Assembly: GCA_036924085.1 (NCBI GenBank)
Contig: JAVGWX010000007.1
Coordinates: 70,079,360 to 70,143,359 of the forward strand
Source of the DNA: Ariolimax columbianus
Lineage: Eukaryota > Mollusca > Gastropoda > Stylommatophora > Arionidae
Reading direction: 5' to 3'
DNA: 64,000 bases
Part shown: positions 51,010-64,000 of the stretch, one piece after another
Layout of the letters: each line of letters starts with the position of its first letter
Numbering within the stretch: the stretch's first letter is position 1
Notes under the pieces: generated by a model
What the model was told of the DNA's origin: nothing
Databases searched by the model: none
Seen by the model: the letters and a program-made list of their open reading frames with translations, nothing else
Position numbers and translations under genes: made by a program

Positions 51010-53222
51010 CCCCTGGTCGAAAGTTTGTTCAACTACCTCCAGTAACACATAGTCAAAGAATGTCATTTTTGACAGTATGTTGACTTTCTGAATAAAAGAA
51101 AGTAAATGTATTTCACTAGTTAGTGGTTTTAAATAGTTACACAATATTTGCTAGGTTTTTGAAATGCTGCAGTACATTTAACAGTCACATATTTGTTGTT
51201 GGTTACTTTATAATTATTGAGAATGTCACTAGACACGACTTGTGCCAAATTGTCTGGAAAACCAGTGTAATGTAGAATTAAATGTTATAAACTGCTTCTG
51301 TTTGATATAATGATGTTATAATATAGAAACCATGAAGAGAACTGGTTCAATTCGTAACACGCTGTGATGAAAACTTGGGCTAGAGTCTCTGATTTACTGA
51401 TGCATAAGTTTATTATTCTCTGAGTGTGCCACCAGAAAGTTCTCTTGTGTGTTTTCAATGAATTGAACTGAACATTAATGCTAATTTGTTTGTTCAAACT
51501 GTAGGATGACAATAGCAAAAGATTAATCTAACACAACTTATAATTTGATATCATGATACCCCGTGTAATGTGATTTTGAAAGTGGAAAGTGTAACACGGT
51601 TTCAATATGTGTGTAGAAATATATTTACGGCAAAGGTGCAATTATTAAGTACACCATTTGAGAACTAGATATGTGTAAGTAAATATCAGTTATTGCTGGC
51701 TTAAGCTCTTTTACGTATTTGTGAATTATTGCAAAGAAAGGTCAGTGCTGAATCGCTAATTCAGTTTGAAATATCTATGGTACAGCTCAAAAAATGATTC
51801 CTCGTGTAGAGAACCAGACAGACAACATGAACCGAAATACGTTGTATGTTTTTGGACAATAAAGAAAAGAATAATTGTGTAATATTGGAGAGTAGGCAGA
51901 AAAAATGTTTTTAGAAAGCTGTTCATAATGAAAATGAATGTTACTGGAACTTTTCATGGAAGAAGATTATACCAGACACATGTTTGAAGTACGTTAATCC
52001 TATTTGTAGCTGACCATGTTGTGTAAATTCTATGGTCAGATATTGATCATCCACTGCGATATGTCGAGTAAAATTTTAGACTAGCAACATCATGATAATA
52101 AACAGATTACTGCAGTAATTAAGCATCATGGCAAAAGTATTTAAATACAGTCACGTCTAGTGATTTTTTGTTGTTGTTTTGCACATAAGTTTCGGCAGCC
52201 CTGCCTCATAATATTGGATAATTGAAATCTTGATCTAAGTACACTAAATAGTTTTTCCTGTCATGCCTTATTTGTAAATGAAACGCATGACATCTTGTGT
52301 TGATTGGGTTAAAACCTGTAATTTATTTATTTCTGACTGACAGACTTTCCGCCATCTTGTTGAAGATTATCATGTATGGCTTTTAGACTGTCAGACATAA
52401 AACTCCATGGCATTGCTTCACCCACTCTATTTAGTTCTTGCCACAGTGGCAGGAGGTAGCAGTTTGGGATTTGCGGATGCCAACATCATTCTTCTATAGG
52501 GAGAGAGAATGAAAAAACACACGTGTGCTTCTAATTTAGAATATATCCAAATGTTTTTGGACACCCGTGGTCTTGGCAAATGGCTGCTGTTGGTCTGTTC
52601 AGCTACAGATTGTTTCTTTGGTGTGTGATTTAAAAAGAATATCACCATAATTTGGGATAGTATTTCACAGAATATTTTGCCTTTGTACAATTTTGTAGCA
52701 TTGTTTGACGTATCCGTGTTAATACTTGAGATTATTTTCCACTCTTTTACTTCTCCAGTGTGCTCTACAGATACTGTGGTAAAAAGGTAGATGGATCAAT
52801 GCTCAAGTGCACTTCCATCTGAACGTCTGGAAGACTGCAGTAAATAGAGTACATAGCCAGGTTTGTTCTGCTTTTTTGTTGGTTAGAATTGCAAGAATGC
52901 TCTCCTTATGAACTTTCTCAACTGTATGTGTTATGTAGGACTACAGAATATTTGCTTTGGAGCAAAATATGGCATTCAGTAGGCTGGCTATTGATATTTG
53001 GTCACATTGCAATCATACATGAATAGTCAAAATCAGTTTGTATTTTTGTGCTCCATTCCACCCTTTCACTTCTATTCAGAATATCATTTCCTCCCTCCCC
53101 AAGATAGTTAAGCTCAGAAGGTCATCACACTTGACTGAATAGTGGTCCAAAGTCTCAAGTTCTCTCTTTCCTGCCACTCTCTACCTGAAACCCCCAAAGT
53201 TTTCCCTTGTTGAGGTTGAGAA
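51010..53222 (+). repeat. Satellite unit 24 (2,213 bp)
   Basis: Code: 21C 47A 70G 121T 405T, long 540 form, 1118C, 1257 deletion, 2032G. It is the first of four consecutive copies with 2032G. Confidence 0.97.
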
Positions 53223-55436
53223 CCCCTGGTCGAAAGTTTGTTCAACTACCTCCAGTAACACATAGTCAAAGAATGTCATTTTTGACAGTATGTTGACTTT
53301 CTGAATAAAAGAAAGTAAATGTATTTCACTAGTTAGTGGTTTTAAATAGTTACACAATATTTGCTAGGTTTTTGAAATGCTGCAGTACATTTAACAGTCA
53401 CATATTTGTTGTTGGTTACTTTATAATTATTGAGAATGTCACTAGACACGACTTGTGCCAAATTGTCTGGAAAACCAGTGTAATGTAGAATTAAATGTTA
53501 TAAACTGCTTCTGTTTGATATAATGATGTTATAATATAGAAACCATGAAGAGAACTGGTTCAATTCGTAACACGCTGTGATGAAAACTTGGGCTAGAGTC
53601 TCTGATTTACTGATGCATAAGTTTATTATTCTCTGAGTGTGCCACCAGAAAGTTCTCTTGTGTGTTTTCAATGAATTGAACTGAACATTAATGCTAATTT
53701 GTTTGTTCAAACTGTAGGATGACAATAGCAAAAGATTAATCTAACACAACTTATAATTTGATATCATGATACCCCGTGTAATGTGATTTTGAAAGTGGAA
53801 AGTGTAACACGGTTTCAATATGTGTGTAGAAATATATTTACGGCAAAGGTGCAATTATTAAGTACACCATTTGAGAACTAGATATGTGTAAGTAAATATC
53901 AGTTATTGCTGGCTTAAGCTCTTTTACGTATTTGTGAATTATTGCAAAGAAAGGTCAGTGCTGAATCGCTAATTCAGTTTGAAATATCTATGGTACAGCT
54001 CAAAAAATGATTCCTCGTGTAGAGAACCAGACAGACAACATGAACCGAAATACGTTGTATGTTTTTGGACAATAAAGAAAAGAATAATTGTGTAATATTG
54101 GAGAGTAGGCAGAAAAAATGTTTTTAGAAAGCTGTTCATAATGAAAATGAATGTTACTGGAACTTTTCATGGAAGAAGATTATACCAGACACATGTTTGA
54201 AGTACGTTAATCCTATTTGTAGCTGACCATGTTGTGTAAATTCTATGGTCAGATATTGATCATCCACTGCGATATGTCGAGTAAAATTTTAGACTAGCAA
54301 CATCATGATAATAAACAGATTACTGCAGTAATTAAGCATCATGGCAAAAGTATTTAAATACAGTCACGTCTAGTGATTTTTTGTTGTTGTTTTGCACATA
54401 AGTTTCGGCAGCCCTGCCTCATAATATTGGATAATTGAAATCTTGATCTAAGTACACTAAATAGTTTTTCCTGTCATGTCTTTATTTGTAAATGAAACGC
54501 ATGACATCTTGTGTTGATTGGGTTAAAACCTGTAATTTATTTATTTCTGACTGACAGACTTTCCGCCATCTTGTTGAAGATTATCATGTATGGCTTTTAG
54601 ACTGTCAGACATAAAACTCCATGGCATTGCTTCACCCACTCTATTTAGTTCTTGCCACAGTGGCAGGAGGTAGCAGTTTGGGATTTGCGGATGCCAACAT
54701 CATTCTTCTATAGGGAGAGAGAATGAAAAAACACACGTGTGCTTCTAATTTAGAATATATCCAAATGTTTTTGGACACCCGTGGTCTTGGCAAATGGCTG
54801 CTGTTGGTCTGTTCAGCTACAGATTGTTTCTTTGGTGTGTGATTTAAAAAGAATATCACCATAATTTGGGATAGTATTTCACAGAATATTTTGCCTTTGT
54901 ACAATTTTGTAGCATTGTTTGACGTATCCGTGTTAATACTTGAGATTATTTTCCACTCTTTTACTTCTCCAGTGTGCTCTACAGATACTGTGGTAAAAAG
55001 GTAGATGGATCAATGCTCAAGTGCACTTCCATCTGAACGTCTGGAAGACTGCAGTAAATAGAGTACATAGCCAGGTTTGTTCTGCTTTTTTGTTGGTTAG
55101 AATTGCAAGAATGCTCTCCTTATGAACTTTCTCAACTGTATGTGTTATGTAGGACTACAGAATATTTGCTTTGGAGCAAAATATGGCATTCAGTAGGCTG
55201 GCTATTGATATTTGGTCACATTGCAATCATACATGAATAGTCAAAATCAGTTTGTATTTTTGTGCTCCATTCCACCCTTTCACTTCTATTCAGAATATCA
55301 TTTCCTCCCTCCCCAAGATAGTTAAGCTCAGAAGGTCATCACACTTGACTGAATAGTGGTCCAAAGTCTCAAGTTCTCTCTTTCCTGCCACTCTCTACCT
55401 GAAACCCCCAAAGTTTTCCCTTGTTGAGGTTGAGAA
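53223..55436 (+). repeat. Satellite unit 25 (2,214 bp)
   Basis: Code: 21C 47A 70G 121T 405T, long 540 form, 1118C, no 1257 deletion, 2032G. It differs from unit 24 only by lacking the 1257 deletion. Confidence 0.97.
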
Positions 55437-57650
55437 CCCCTGGTCGAAAGTTTGTTGAACTACCTCCAGTAACACATAGTCAAAGAATGTCATTTTTGAC
55501 AGTATGTTGACTTTCTGAATAAAAGAAAGTAAATGTATTTCACTAGTTAGTGGTTTTAAATAGTTACACAATATTTGCTAGGTTTTTGAAATGCTGCAGT
55601 ACATTTAACAGTCACATATTTGTTGTTGGTTACTTTATAATTATTGAGAATGTCACTAGACACGACTTGTGCCAAATTGTCTGGAAAACCAGTGTAATGT
55701 AGAATTAAATGTTATAAACTGCTTCTGTTTGATATAATGATGTTATAATATAGAAACCATGAAGAGAACTGGTTCAATTCGTAACACGCTGTGATGAAAA
55801 CTTGGGCTAGAGTCTCTGATTTACTGATGCATAAGTTTATTATTCTCTGAGTGTGCCACCAGAAAGTTCTCTTGTGTGTTTTCAATGAATTGAACTGAAC
55901 ATTAATGCTAATTTGTTTGTTCAAACTGTAGGATGACAATAGCAAAAGATTAATCTAACACAACTTATAATTTGATATCATGATACCCCGTGTAATGTGA
56001 TTTTGAAAGTGGAAAGTGTAACACGGTTTCAATATGTGTGTAGAAATATATTTACGGCAAAGGTGCAATTATTAAGTACACCATTTGAGAACTAGATATG
56101 TGTAAGTAAATATCAGTTATTGCTGGCTTAAGCTCTTTTACGTATTTGTGAATTATTGCAAAGAAAGGTCAGTGCTGAATCGCTAATTCAGTTTGAAATA
56201 TCTATGGTACAGCTCAAAAAATGATTCCTCGTGTAGAGAACCAGACAGACAACATGAACCGAAATACGTTGTATGTTTTTGGACAATAAAGAAAAGAATA
56301 ATTGTGTAATATTGGAGAGTAGGCAGAAAAAATGTTTTTAGAAAGCTGTTCATAATGAAAATGAATGTTACTGGAACTTTTCATGGAAGAAGATTATACC
56401 AGACACATGTTTGAAGTACGTTAATCCTATTTGTAGCTGACCATGTTGTGTAAATTCTATGGTCAGATATTGATCATCCACTGCGATATGTCGAGTAAAA
56501 TTTTAGACTAGCAACATCATGATAATAAACAGATTACTGCAGTAATTAAGCATCATGGCAAAAGTATTTAAATACAGTCACGTCTAGTGATTTTTTGTTG
56601 TTGTTTTGCACATAAGTTTCGGCAGCCCTGCCTCATAATATTGGATAATTGAAATCTTGATCTAAGTACACTAAATAGTTTTTCCTGTCATGTCTTTATT
56701 TGTAAATGAAACGCATGACATCTTGTGTTGATTGGGTTAAAACCTGTAATTTATTTATTTCTGACTGACAGACTTTCCGCCATCTTGTTGAAGATTATCA
56801 TGTATGGCTTTTAGACTGTCAGACATAAAACTCCATGGCATTGCTTCACCCACTCTATTTAGTTCTTGCCACAGTGGCAGGAGGTAGCAGTTTGGGATTT
56901 GCGGATGCCAACATCATTCTTCTATAGGGAGAGAGAATGAAAAAACACACGTGTGCTTCTAATTTAGAATATATCCAAATGTTTTTGGACACCCGTGGTC
57001 TTGGCAAATGGCTGCTGTTGGTCTGTTCAGCTACAGATTGTTTCTTTGGTGTGTGATTTAAAAAGAATATCACCATAATTTGGGATAGTATTTCACAGAA
57101 TATTTTGCCTTTGTACAATTTTGTAGCATTGTTTGACGTATCCGTGTTAATACTTGAGATTATTTTCCACTCTTTTACTTCTCCAGTGTGCTCTACAGAT
57201 ACTGTGGTAAAAAGGTAGATGGATCAATGCTCAAGTGCACTTCCATCTGAACGTCTGGAAGACTGCAGTAAATAGAGTACATAGCCAGGTTTGTTCTGCT
57301 TTTTTGTTGGTTAGAATTGCAAGAATGCTCTCCTTATGAACTTTCTCAACTGTATGTGTTATGTAGGACTACAGAATATTTGCTTTGGAGCAAAATATGG
57401 CATTCAGTAGGCTGGCTATTGATATTTGGTCACATTGCAATCATACATGAATAGTCAAAATCAGTTTGTATTTTTGTGCTCCATTCCACCCTTTCACTTC
57501 TATTCAGAATATCATTTCCTCCCTCCCCAAGATAGTTAAGCTCAGAAGGTCATCACACTTGACTGAATAGTGGTCCAAAGTCTCAAGTTCTCTCTTTCCT
57601 GCCACTCTCTACCTGAAACCCCCAAAGTTTTCCCTTGTTGAGGTTGAGAA
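55437..57650 (+). repeat. Satellite unit 26 (2,214 bp)
   Basis: Code: 21G 47A 70G 121T 405T, long 540 form, 1118C, no 1257 deletion, 2032G. It differs from unit 25 only at position 21. Confidence 0.97.
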
Positions 57651-59864
57651 CCCCTGGTCGAAAGTTTGTTGAACTACCTCCAGTAACACATAGTCAAAGA
57701 ATGTCATTTTTGACAGTATGTTGACTTTCTGAATAAAAGAAAGTAAATGTATTTCACTAGTTAGTGGTTTTAAATAGTTACACAATATTTGCTAGGTTTT
57801 TGAAATGCTGCAGTACATTTAACAGTCACATATTTGTTGTTGGTTACTTTATAATTATTGAGAATGTCACTAGACACGACTTGTGCCAAATTGTCTGGAA
57901 AACCAGTGTAATGTAGAATTAAATGTTATAAACTGCTTCTGTTTGATATAATGATGTTATAATATAGAAACCATGAAGAGAACTGGTTCAATTCGTAACA
58001 CGCTGTGATGAAAACTTGGGCTAGAGTCTCTGATTTACTGATGCATAAGTTTATTATTCTCTGAGTGTGCCACCAGAAAGTTCTCTTGTGTGTTTTCAAT
58101 GAATTGAACTGAACATTAATGCTAATTTGTTTGTTCAAACTGTAGGATGACAATAGCAAAAGATTAATCTAACACAACTTATAATTTGATATCATGATAC
58201 CCCGTGTAATGTGATTTTGAAAGTGGAAAGTGTAACACGGTTTCAATATGTGTGTAGAAATATATTTACGGCAAAGGTGCAATTATTAAGTACACCATTT
58301 GAGAACTAGATATGTGTAAGTAAATATCAGTTATTGCTGGCTTAAGCTCTTTTACGTATTTGTGAATTATTGCAAAGAAAGGTCAGTGCTGAATCGCTAA
58401 TTCAGTTTGAAATATCTATGGTACAGCTCAAAAAATGATTCCTCGTGTAGAGAACCAGACAGACAACATGAACCGAAATACGTTGTATGTTTTTGGACAA
58501 TAAAGAAAAGAATAATTGTGTAATATTGGAGAGTAGGCAGAAAAAATGTTTTTAGAAAGCTGTTCATAATGAAAATGAATGTTACTGGAACTTTTCATGG
58601 AAGAAGATTATACCAGACACATGTTTGAAGTACGTTAATCCTATTTGTAGCTGACCATGTTGTGTAAATTCTATGGTCAGATATTGATCATCCACTGCGA
58701 TATGTCGAGTAAAATTTTAGACTAGCAACATCATGATAATAAACAGATTACTGCAGTAATTAAGCATCATGGCAAAAGTATTTAAATACAGTCACGTCTA
58801 GTGATTTTTTGTTGTTGTTTTGCACATAAGTTTCGGCAGCCCTGCCTCATAATATTGGATAATTGAAATCTTGATCTAAGTACACTAAATAGTTTTTCCT
58901 GTCATGTCTTTATTTGTAAATGAAACGCATGACATCTTGTGTTGATTGGGTTAAAACCTGTAATTTATTTATTTCTGACTGACAGACTTTCCGCCATCTT
59001 GTTGAAGATTATCATGTATGGCTTTTAGACTGTCAGACATAAAACTCCATGGCATTGCTTCACCCACTCTATTTAGTTCTTGCCACAGTGGCAGGAGGTA
59101 GCAGTTTGGGATTTGCGGATGCCAACATCATTCTTCTATAGGGAGAGAGAATGAAAAAACACACGTGTGCTTCTAATTTAGAATATATCCAAATGTTTTT
59201 GGACACCCGTGGTCTTGGCAAATGGCTGCTGTTGGTCTGTTCAGCTACAGATTGTTTCTTTGGTGTGTGATTTAAAAAGAATATCACCATAATTTGGGAT
59301 AGTATTTCACAGAATATTTTGCCTTTGTACAATTTTGTAGCATTGTTTGACGTATCCGTGTTAATACTTGAGATTATTTTCCACTCTTTTACTTCTCCAG
59401 TGTGCTCTACAGATACTGTGGTAAAAAGGTAGATGGATCAATGCTCAAGTGCACTTCCATCTGAACGTCTGGAAGACTGCAGTAAATAGAGTACATAGCC
59501 AGGTTTGTTCTGATTTTTTGTTGGTTAGAATTGCAAGAATGCTCTCCTTATGAACTTTCTCAACTGTATGTGTTATGTAGGACTACAGAATATTTGCTTT
59601 GGAGCAAAATATGGCATTCAGTAGGCTGGCTATTGATATTTGGTCACATTGCAATCATACATGAATAGTCAAAATCAGTTTGTATTTTTGTGCTCCATTC
59701 CACCCTTTCACTTCTATTCAGAATATCATTTCCTCCCTCCCCAAGATAGTTAAGCTCAGAAGGTCATCACACTTGACTGAATAGTGGTCCAAAGTCTCAA
59801 GTTCTCTCTTTCCTGCCACTCTCTACCTGAAACCCCCAAAGTTTTCCCTTGTTGAGGTTGAGAA
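57651..59864 (+). repeat. Satellite unit 27 (2,214 bp)
   Basis: Code: 21G 47A 70G 121T 405T, long 540 form, 1118C, no 1257 deletion, 1863A, 2032G. Its right part matches unit 9, and the next copy (28) matches unit 10. Confidence 0.97.
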
Positions 59865-62078
59865 CCCCTGGTCGAAAGTTTGTTCAACTACCTCCAGTAA
59901 CACATAGTCAAAGAATGTCATTTTTGACAGTATGTTGACTTTCTGAATAAAAGAAAGTAAATGTATTTCACTAGTTAGTGGTTTTAAATAGTTACACAAT
60001 ATTTGCTAGGTTTTTGAAATGCTGCAGTACATTTAACAGTCACATATTTGTTGTTGGTTACTTTATAATTATTGAGAATGTCACTAGACACGACTTGTGC
60101 CAAATTGTCTGGAAAACCAGTGTAATGTAGAATTAAATGTTATAAACTGCTTCTGTTTGATATAATGATGTTATAATATAGAAACCATGAAGAGAACTGG
60201 TTCAATTCGTAACACGCTGTGATGAAAACTTGGGCTAGAGTCTCTGATTTACTGATGCATAAGTTTATTATTCTCTGAGTGTGCCACCAGAAAGTTCTCT
60301 TGTGTGTTTTCAATGAATTGAACTGAACATTAATGCTAATTTGTTTGTTCAAACTGTAGGATGACAATAGCAAAAGATTAATCTAACACAACTTATAATT
60401 TGATATCATGATACCCCGTGTAATGTGATTTTGAAAGTGGAAAGTGTAACACGGTTTCAATATGTGTGTAGAAATATATTTACGGCAAAGGTGCAATTAT
60501 TAAGTACACCATTTGAGAACTAGATATGTGTAAGTAAATATCAGTTATTGCTGGCTTAAGCTCTTTTACGTATTTGTGAATTATTGCAAAGAAAGGTCAG
60601 TGCTGAATCGCTAATTCAGTTTGAAATATCTATGGTACAGCTCAAAAAATGATTCCTCGTGTAGAGAACCAGACAGACAACATGAACCGAAATACGTTGT
60701 ATGTTTTTGGACAATAAAGAAAAGAATAATTGTGTAATATTGGAGAGTAGGCAGAAAAAATGTTTTTAGAAAGCTGTTCATAATGAAAATGAATGTTACT
60801 GGAACTTTTCATGGAAGAAGATTATACCAGACACATGTTTGAAGTACGTTAATCCTATTTGTAGCTGACCATGTTGTGTAAATTCTATGGTCAGATATTG
60901 ATCATCCACTGCGATATGTCGAGTAAAATTTTAGACTAGCAACATCATGATAATAAACAGATTACTGCAGTAATTAAGCATCATGGCAAAAGTATTTAAA
61001 TACAGTCACGTCTAGTGATTTTTTGTTGTTGTTTTGCACATAAGTTTCGGCAGCCCTGCCTCATAATATTGGATAATTGAAATCTTGATCTAAGTACACT
61101 AAATAGTTTTTCCTGTCATGTCTTTATTTGTAAATGAAACGCATGACATCTTGTGTTGATTGGGTTAAAACCTGTAATTTATTTATTTCTGACTGACAGA
61201 CTTTCCGCCATCTTGTTGAAGATTATCATGTATGGCTTTTAGACTGTCAGACATAAAACTCCATGGCATTGCTTCACCCACTCTATTTAGTTCTTGCCAC
61301 AGTGGCAGGAGGTAGCAGTTTGGGATTTGCGGATGCCAACATCATTCTTCTATAGGGAGAGAGAATGAAAAAACACACGTGTGCTTCTAATTTAGAATAT
61401 ATCCAAATGTTTTTGGACACCCGTGGTCTTGGCAAATGGCTGCTGTTGGTCTGTTCAGCTACATATTGTTTCTTTGGTGTGTGATTTAAAAAGAATATCA
61501 CCATAATTTGGGATAGTATTTCACAGAATATTTTGCCTTTGTACAATTTTGTAGCATTGTTTGACGTATCCGTGTTAATACTTGAGATTATTTTCCACTC
61601 TTTTACTTCTCCAGTGTGCTCTACAGATACTGTGGTAAAAAGGTAGATGGATCAATGCTCAAGTGCACTTCCATCTGAACGTCTGGAAGACTGCAGTAAA
61701 TAGAGTACATAGCCAGGTTTGTTCTGCTTTTTTGTTGGTTAGAATTGCAAGAATGCTCTCCTTATGAACTTTCTCAACTGTATGTGTTATGTAGGACTAC
61801 AGAATATTTGCTTTGGAGCAAAATATGGCATTCAGTAGGCTGGCTATTGATATTTGGTCACATTGCAATCATACATGAATAGTCAAAATCAGTTTTTATT
61901 TTTGTGCTCCATTCCACCCTTTCACTTCTATTCAGAATATCATTTCCTCCCTCCCCAAGATAGTTAAGCTCAGAAGGTCATCACACTTGACTGAATAGTG
62001 GTCCAAAGTCTCAAGTTCTCTCTTTCCTGCCACTCTCTACCTGAAACCCCCAAAGTTTTCCCTTGTTGAGGTTGAGAA
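59865..62078 (+). repeat. Satellite unit 28 (2,214 bp)
   Basis: Code: 21C 47A 70G 121T 405T, long 540 form, 1118C, no 1257 deletion. A private G-to-T change lies at unit position 1600 (base 61464). It is otherwise like unit 10. Confidence 0.97.
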
Positions 62079-64000
62079 CCCCTGGTCGAAAGTTTGTTCA
62101 ACTACCTCCAGTAACACATAGTCAAAGAATGTCATTTTTGACAGTATGTTGACTTTCTGAATAAAAGAAAGTAAATGTATTTCACTAGTTAGTGGTTTTA
62201 AATAGTTACACAATATTTGCTAGGTTTTTGAAATGCTGCAGTACATTTAACAGTCACATATTTGTTGTTGGTTACTTTATAATTATTGAGAATGTCACTA
62301 GACACGACTTGTGCCAAATTGTCTGGAAAACCAGTGTAATGTAGAATTAAATGTTATAAACTGCTTCTGTTTGATATAATGATGTTATAATATAGAAACC
62401 ATGAAGAGAACTGGTTCAATTCGTAACACGCTGTGATGAAAACTTGGGCTAGAGTCTCTGATTTACTGATGCATAAGTTTATTATTCTCTGAGTGTGCCA
62501 CCAGAAAGTTCTCTTGTGTGTTTTCAATGAATTGAACTGAACATTAATGCTAATTTGTTTGTTCAAACTGTAGGATGACAATAGCAAAAGATTAATCTAA
62601 CACAACTTATAATTTGATATCATGATACCCCGTGTAATGTGATTTTGAAAGTGGAAAGTGTAACACGGTTTCAATATGTGTGTAGAAATATATTTACGGC
62701 AAAGGTGCAATTATTAAGTACACCATTTGAGAACTAGATATGTGTAAGTAAATATCAGTTATTGCTGGCTTAAGCTCTTTTACGTATTTGTGAATTATTG
62801 CAAAGAAAGGTCAGTGCTGAATCGCTAATTCAGTTTGAAATATCTATGGTACAGCTCAAAAAATGATTCCTCGTGTAGAGAACCAGACAGACAACATGAA
62901 CCGAAATACGTTGTATGTTTTTGGACAATAAAGAAAAGAATAATTGTGTAATATTGGAGAGTAGGCAGAAAAAATGTTTTTAGAAAGCTGTTCATAATGA
63001 AAATGAATGTTACTGGAACTTTTCATGGAAGAAGATTATACCAGACACATGTTTGAAGTACGTTAATCCTATTTGTAGCTGACCATGTTGTGTAAATTCT
63101 ATGGTCAGATATTGATCATCCACTGCGATATGTCGAGTAAAATTTTAGACTAGCAACATCATGATAATAAACAGATTACTGCAGTAATTAAGCATCATGG
63201 CAAAAGTATTTAAATACAGTCACGTCTAGTGATTTTTTGTTGTTGTTTTGCACATAAGTTTCGGCAGCCCTGCCTCATATATTGGATAATTGAAATCTTG
63301 ATCTAAGTACACTAAATAGTTTTTCCTGTCATGTCTTTATTTGTAAATGAAACGCATGACATCTTGTGTTGATTGGGTTAAAACCTGTAATTTATTTATT
63401 TCTGACTGACAGACTTTCCGCCATCTTGTTGAAGATTATCATGTATGGCTTTTAGACTGTCAGACATAAAACTCCATGGCATTGCTTCACCCACTCTATT
63501 TAGTTCTTGCCACAGTGGCAGGAGGTAGCAGTTTGGGATTTGCGGATGCCAACATCATTCTTCTATAGGGAGAGAGAATGAAAAAACACACGTGTGCTTC
63601 TAATTTAGAATATATCCAAATGTTTTTGGACACCCGTGGTCTTGGCAAATGGCTGCTGTTGGTCTGTTCAGCTACAGATTGTTTCTTTGGTGTGTGATTT
63701 AAAAAGAATATCACCATAATTTGGGATAGTATTTCACAGAATATTTTGCCTTTGTACAATTTTGTAGCATTGTTTGACGTATCCGTGTTAATACTTGAGA
63801 TTATTTTCCACTCTTTTACTTCTCCAGTGTGCTCTACAGATACTGTGGTAAAAAGGTAGATGGATCAATGCTCAAGTGCACTTCCATCTGAACGTCTGGA
63901 AGACTGCAGTAAATAGAGTACATAGCCAGGTTTGTTCTGATTTTTTGTTGGTTAGAATTGCAAGAATGCTCTCCTTATGAACTTTCTCAACTGTATGTGT
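62079..64000 (+). repeat. Satellite unit 29 (partial, 1,922 bp)
   Basis: Code: 21C 47A 70G 121T 405T, long 540 form, 1118C, no 1257 deletion, 1863A. A private deletion of one A lies near base 63279. The copy is cut by the window end, so sites 1971 and later are not seen. Confidence 0.96.

Larger units (their letters stand above)
1..64000 (+). repeat. Macrosatellite array: 2.2-kb unit, 28 complete copies plus a partial 29th
   Basis: The same sequence restarts every 2,211-2,214 bases from the first base to the last, always in the same orientation and without a single-copy flank. No copy is truncated, inverted or interrupted, apart from the 100-N gap in unit 19. Informative variable sites, in unit coordinates, are 21 (G/C), 47 (A/G), 70 (G/A), 121 (A/T), 405 (T/A), 540-549 (3-bp deletion), 1118 (T/C), 1257 (1-bp deletion with a substitution), 1504 (A/G), 1863 (C/A), 1971 (G/A), 2032 (T/G), and the pair 2210 plus 10 of the next unit (G/T). 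The unit entries use this code and mention sites 1504 to 2210 only when they differ from the first-listed state. The unit has no internal sub-repeat that I can see and no convincing gene. Both array ends lie outside the window, so total copy number is unknown. Confidence 0.99.

Noticed and set aside
1..64000. CRISPR array or other prokaryotic repeat system
   Set aside because: The period is 2.2 kb with no short repeat/spacer alternation, no cas genes and no bacterial gene organisation.
1..64000. Telomeric or rDNA repeat
   Set aside because: There is no TTAGGG-type run and no conserved rRNA segment in the unit.

Overview
The whole 64 kb window is one uninterrupted head-to-tail tandem array of a single unit of about 2,214 bp. 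It holds 28 complete units plus 1,922 bp of a 29th, all in the same orientation. I find no protein-coding gene, rRNA, tRNA, CRISPR array or ordinary gene neighbourhood. The unit is AT-rich (roughly 36% GC, estimated by eye on sample lines) and has only 25 CpG dinucleotides, about a third of what its base composition predicts. A unit this long, with no bacterial gene organisation, CpG depletion, a terminal sequence resembling hAT/Charlie-type DNA transposons, and an exact 100-N assembly gap all point to a macrosatellite in a eukaryotic genome assembly, probably from a CpG-methylating animal such as a vertebrate. The species cannot be named from the sequence.

Layout: units begin at 1, 2215, 4429, 6642, 8856, 11067, 13280, 15494, 17705, 19919, 22133, 24347, 26560, 28774, 30987, 33201, 35414, 37627, 39841, 42154, 44368, 46582, 48796, 51010, 53223, 55437, 57651, 59865 and 62079. 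The register is arbitrary; unit 1 simply begins at base 1. Lengths are 2,214 bp (basic), 2,213 bp (a small deletion near unit position 1257) or 2,211 bp (a 3-bp deletion near 540). The 100-N gap lies inside unit 19 and is exactly in phase with the repeat.

The copies differ at about a dozen shared sites plus a few private changes, so any two differ by at most about ten positions (about 99.5% identity by eye). Those sites act as a barcode that exposes the array's history. A three-unit, 6,638-bp segment is duplicated in tandem (units 3-5 and 6-8). A run of about four units recurs five units downstream (units 12-16 and 17-21) across the gap. Several units are mosaics whose left and right parts match different relatives. 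This is the pattern expected from unequal crossing-over and gene conversion.

Within each unit I see a hAT-like terminal sequence, an imperfect inverted-repeat pair that could be old transposon ends, several perfect palindromes (one containing an E-box core), and weak splice-site and poly(A)-like signals. Two short reverse-strand open frames recur in every unit, but nothing suggests that they are genes. Whether the array is transcribed or functional cannot be settled from sequence alone.
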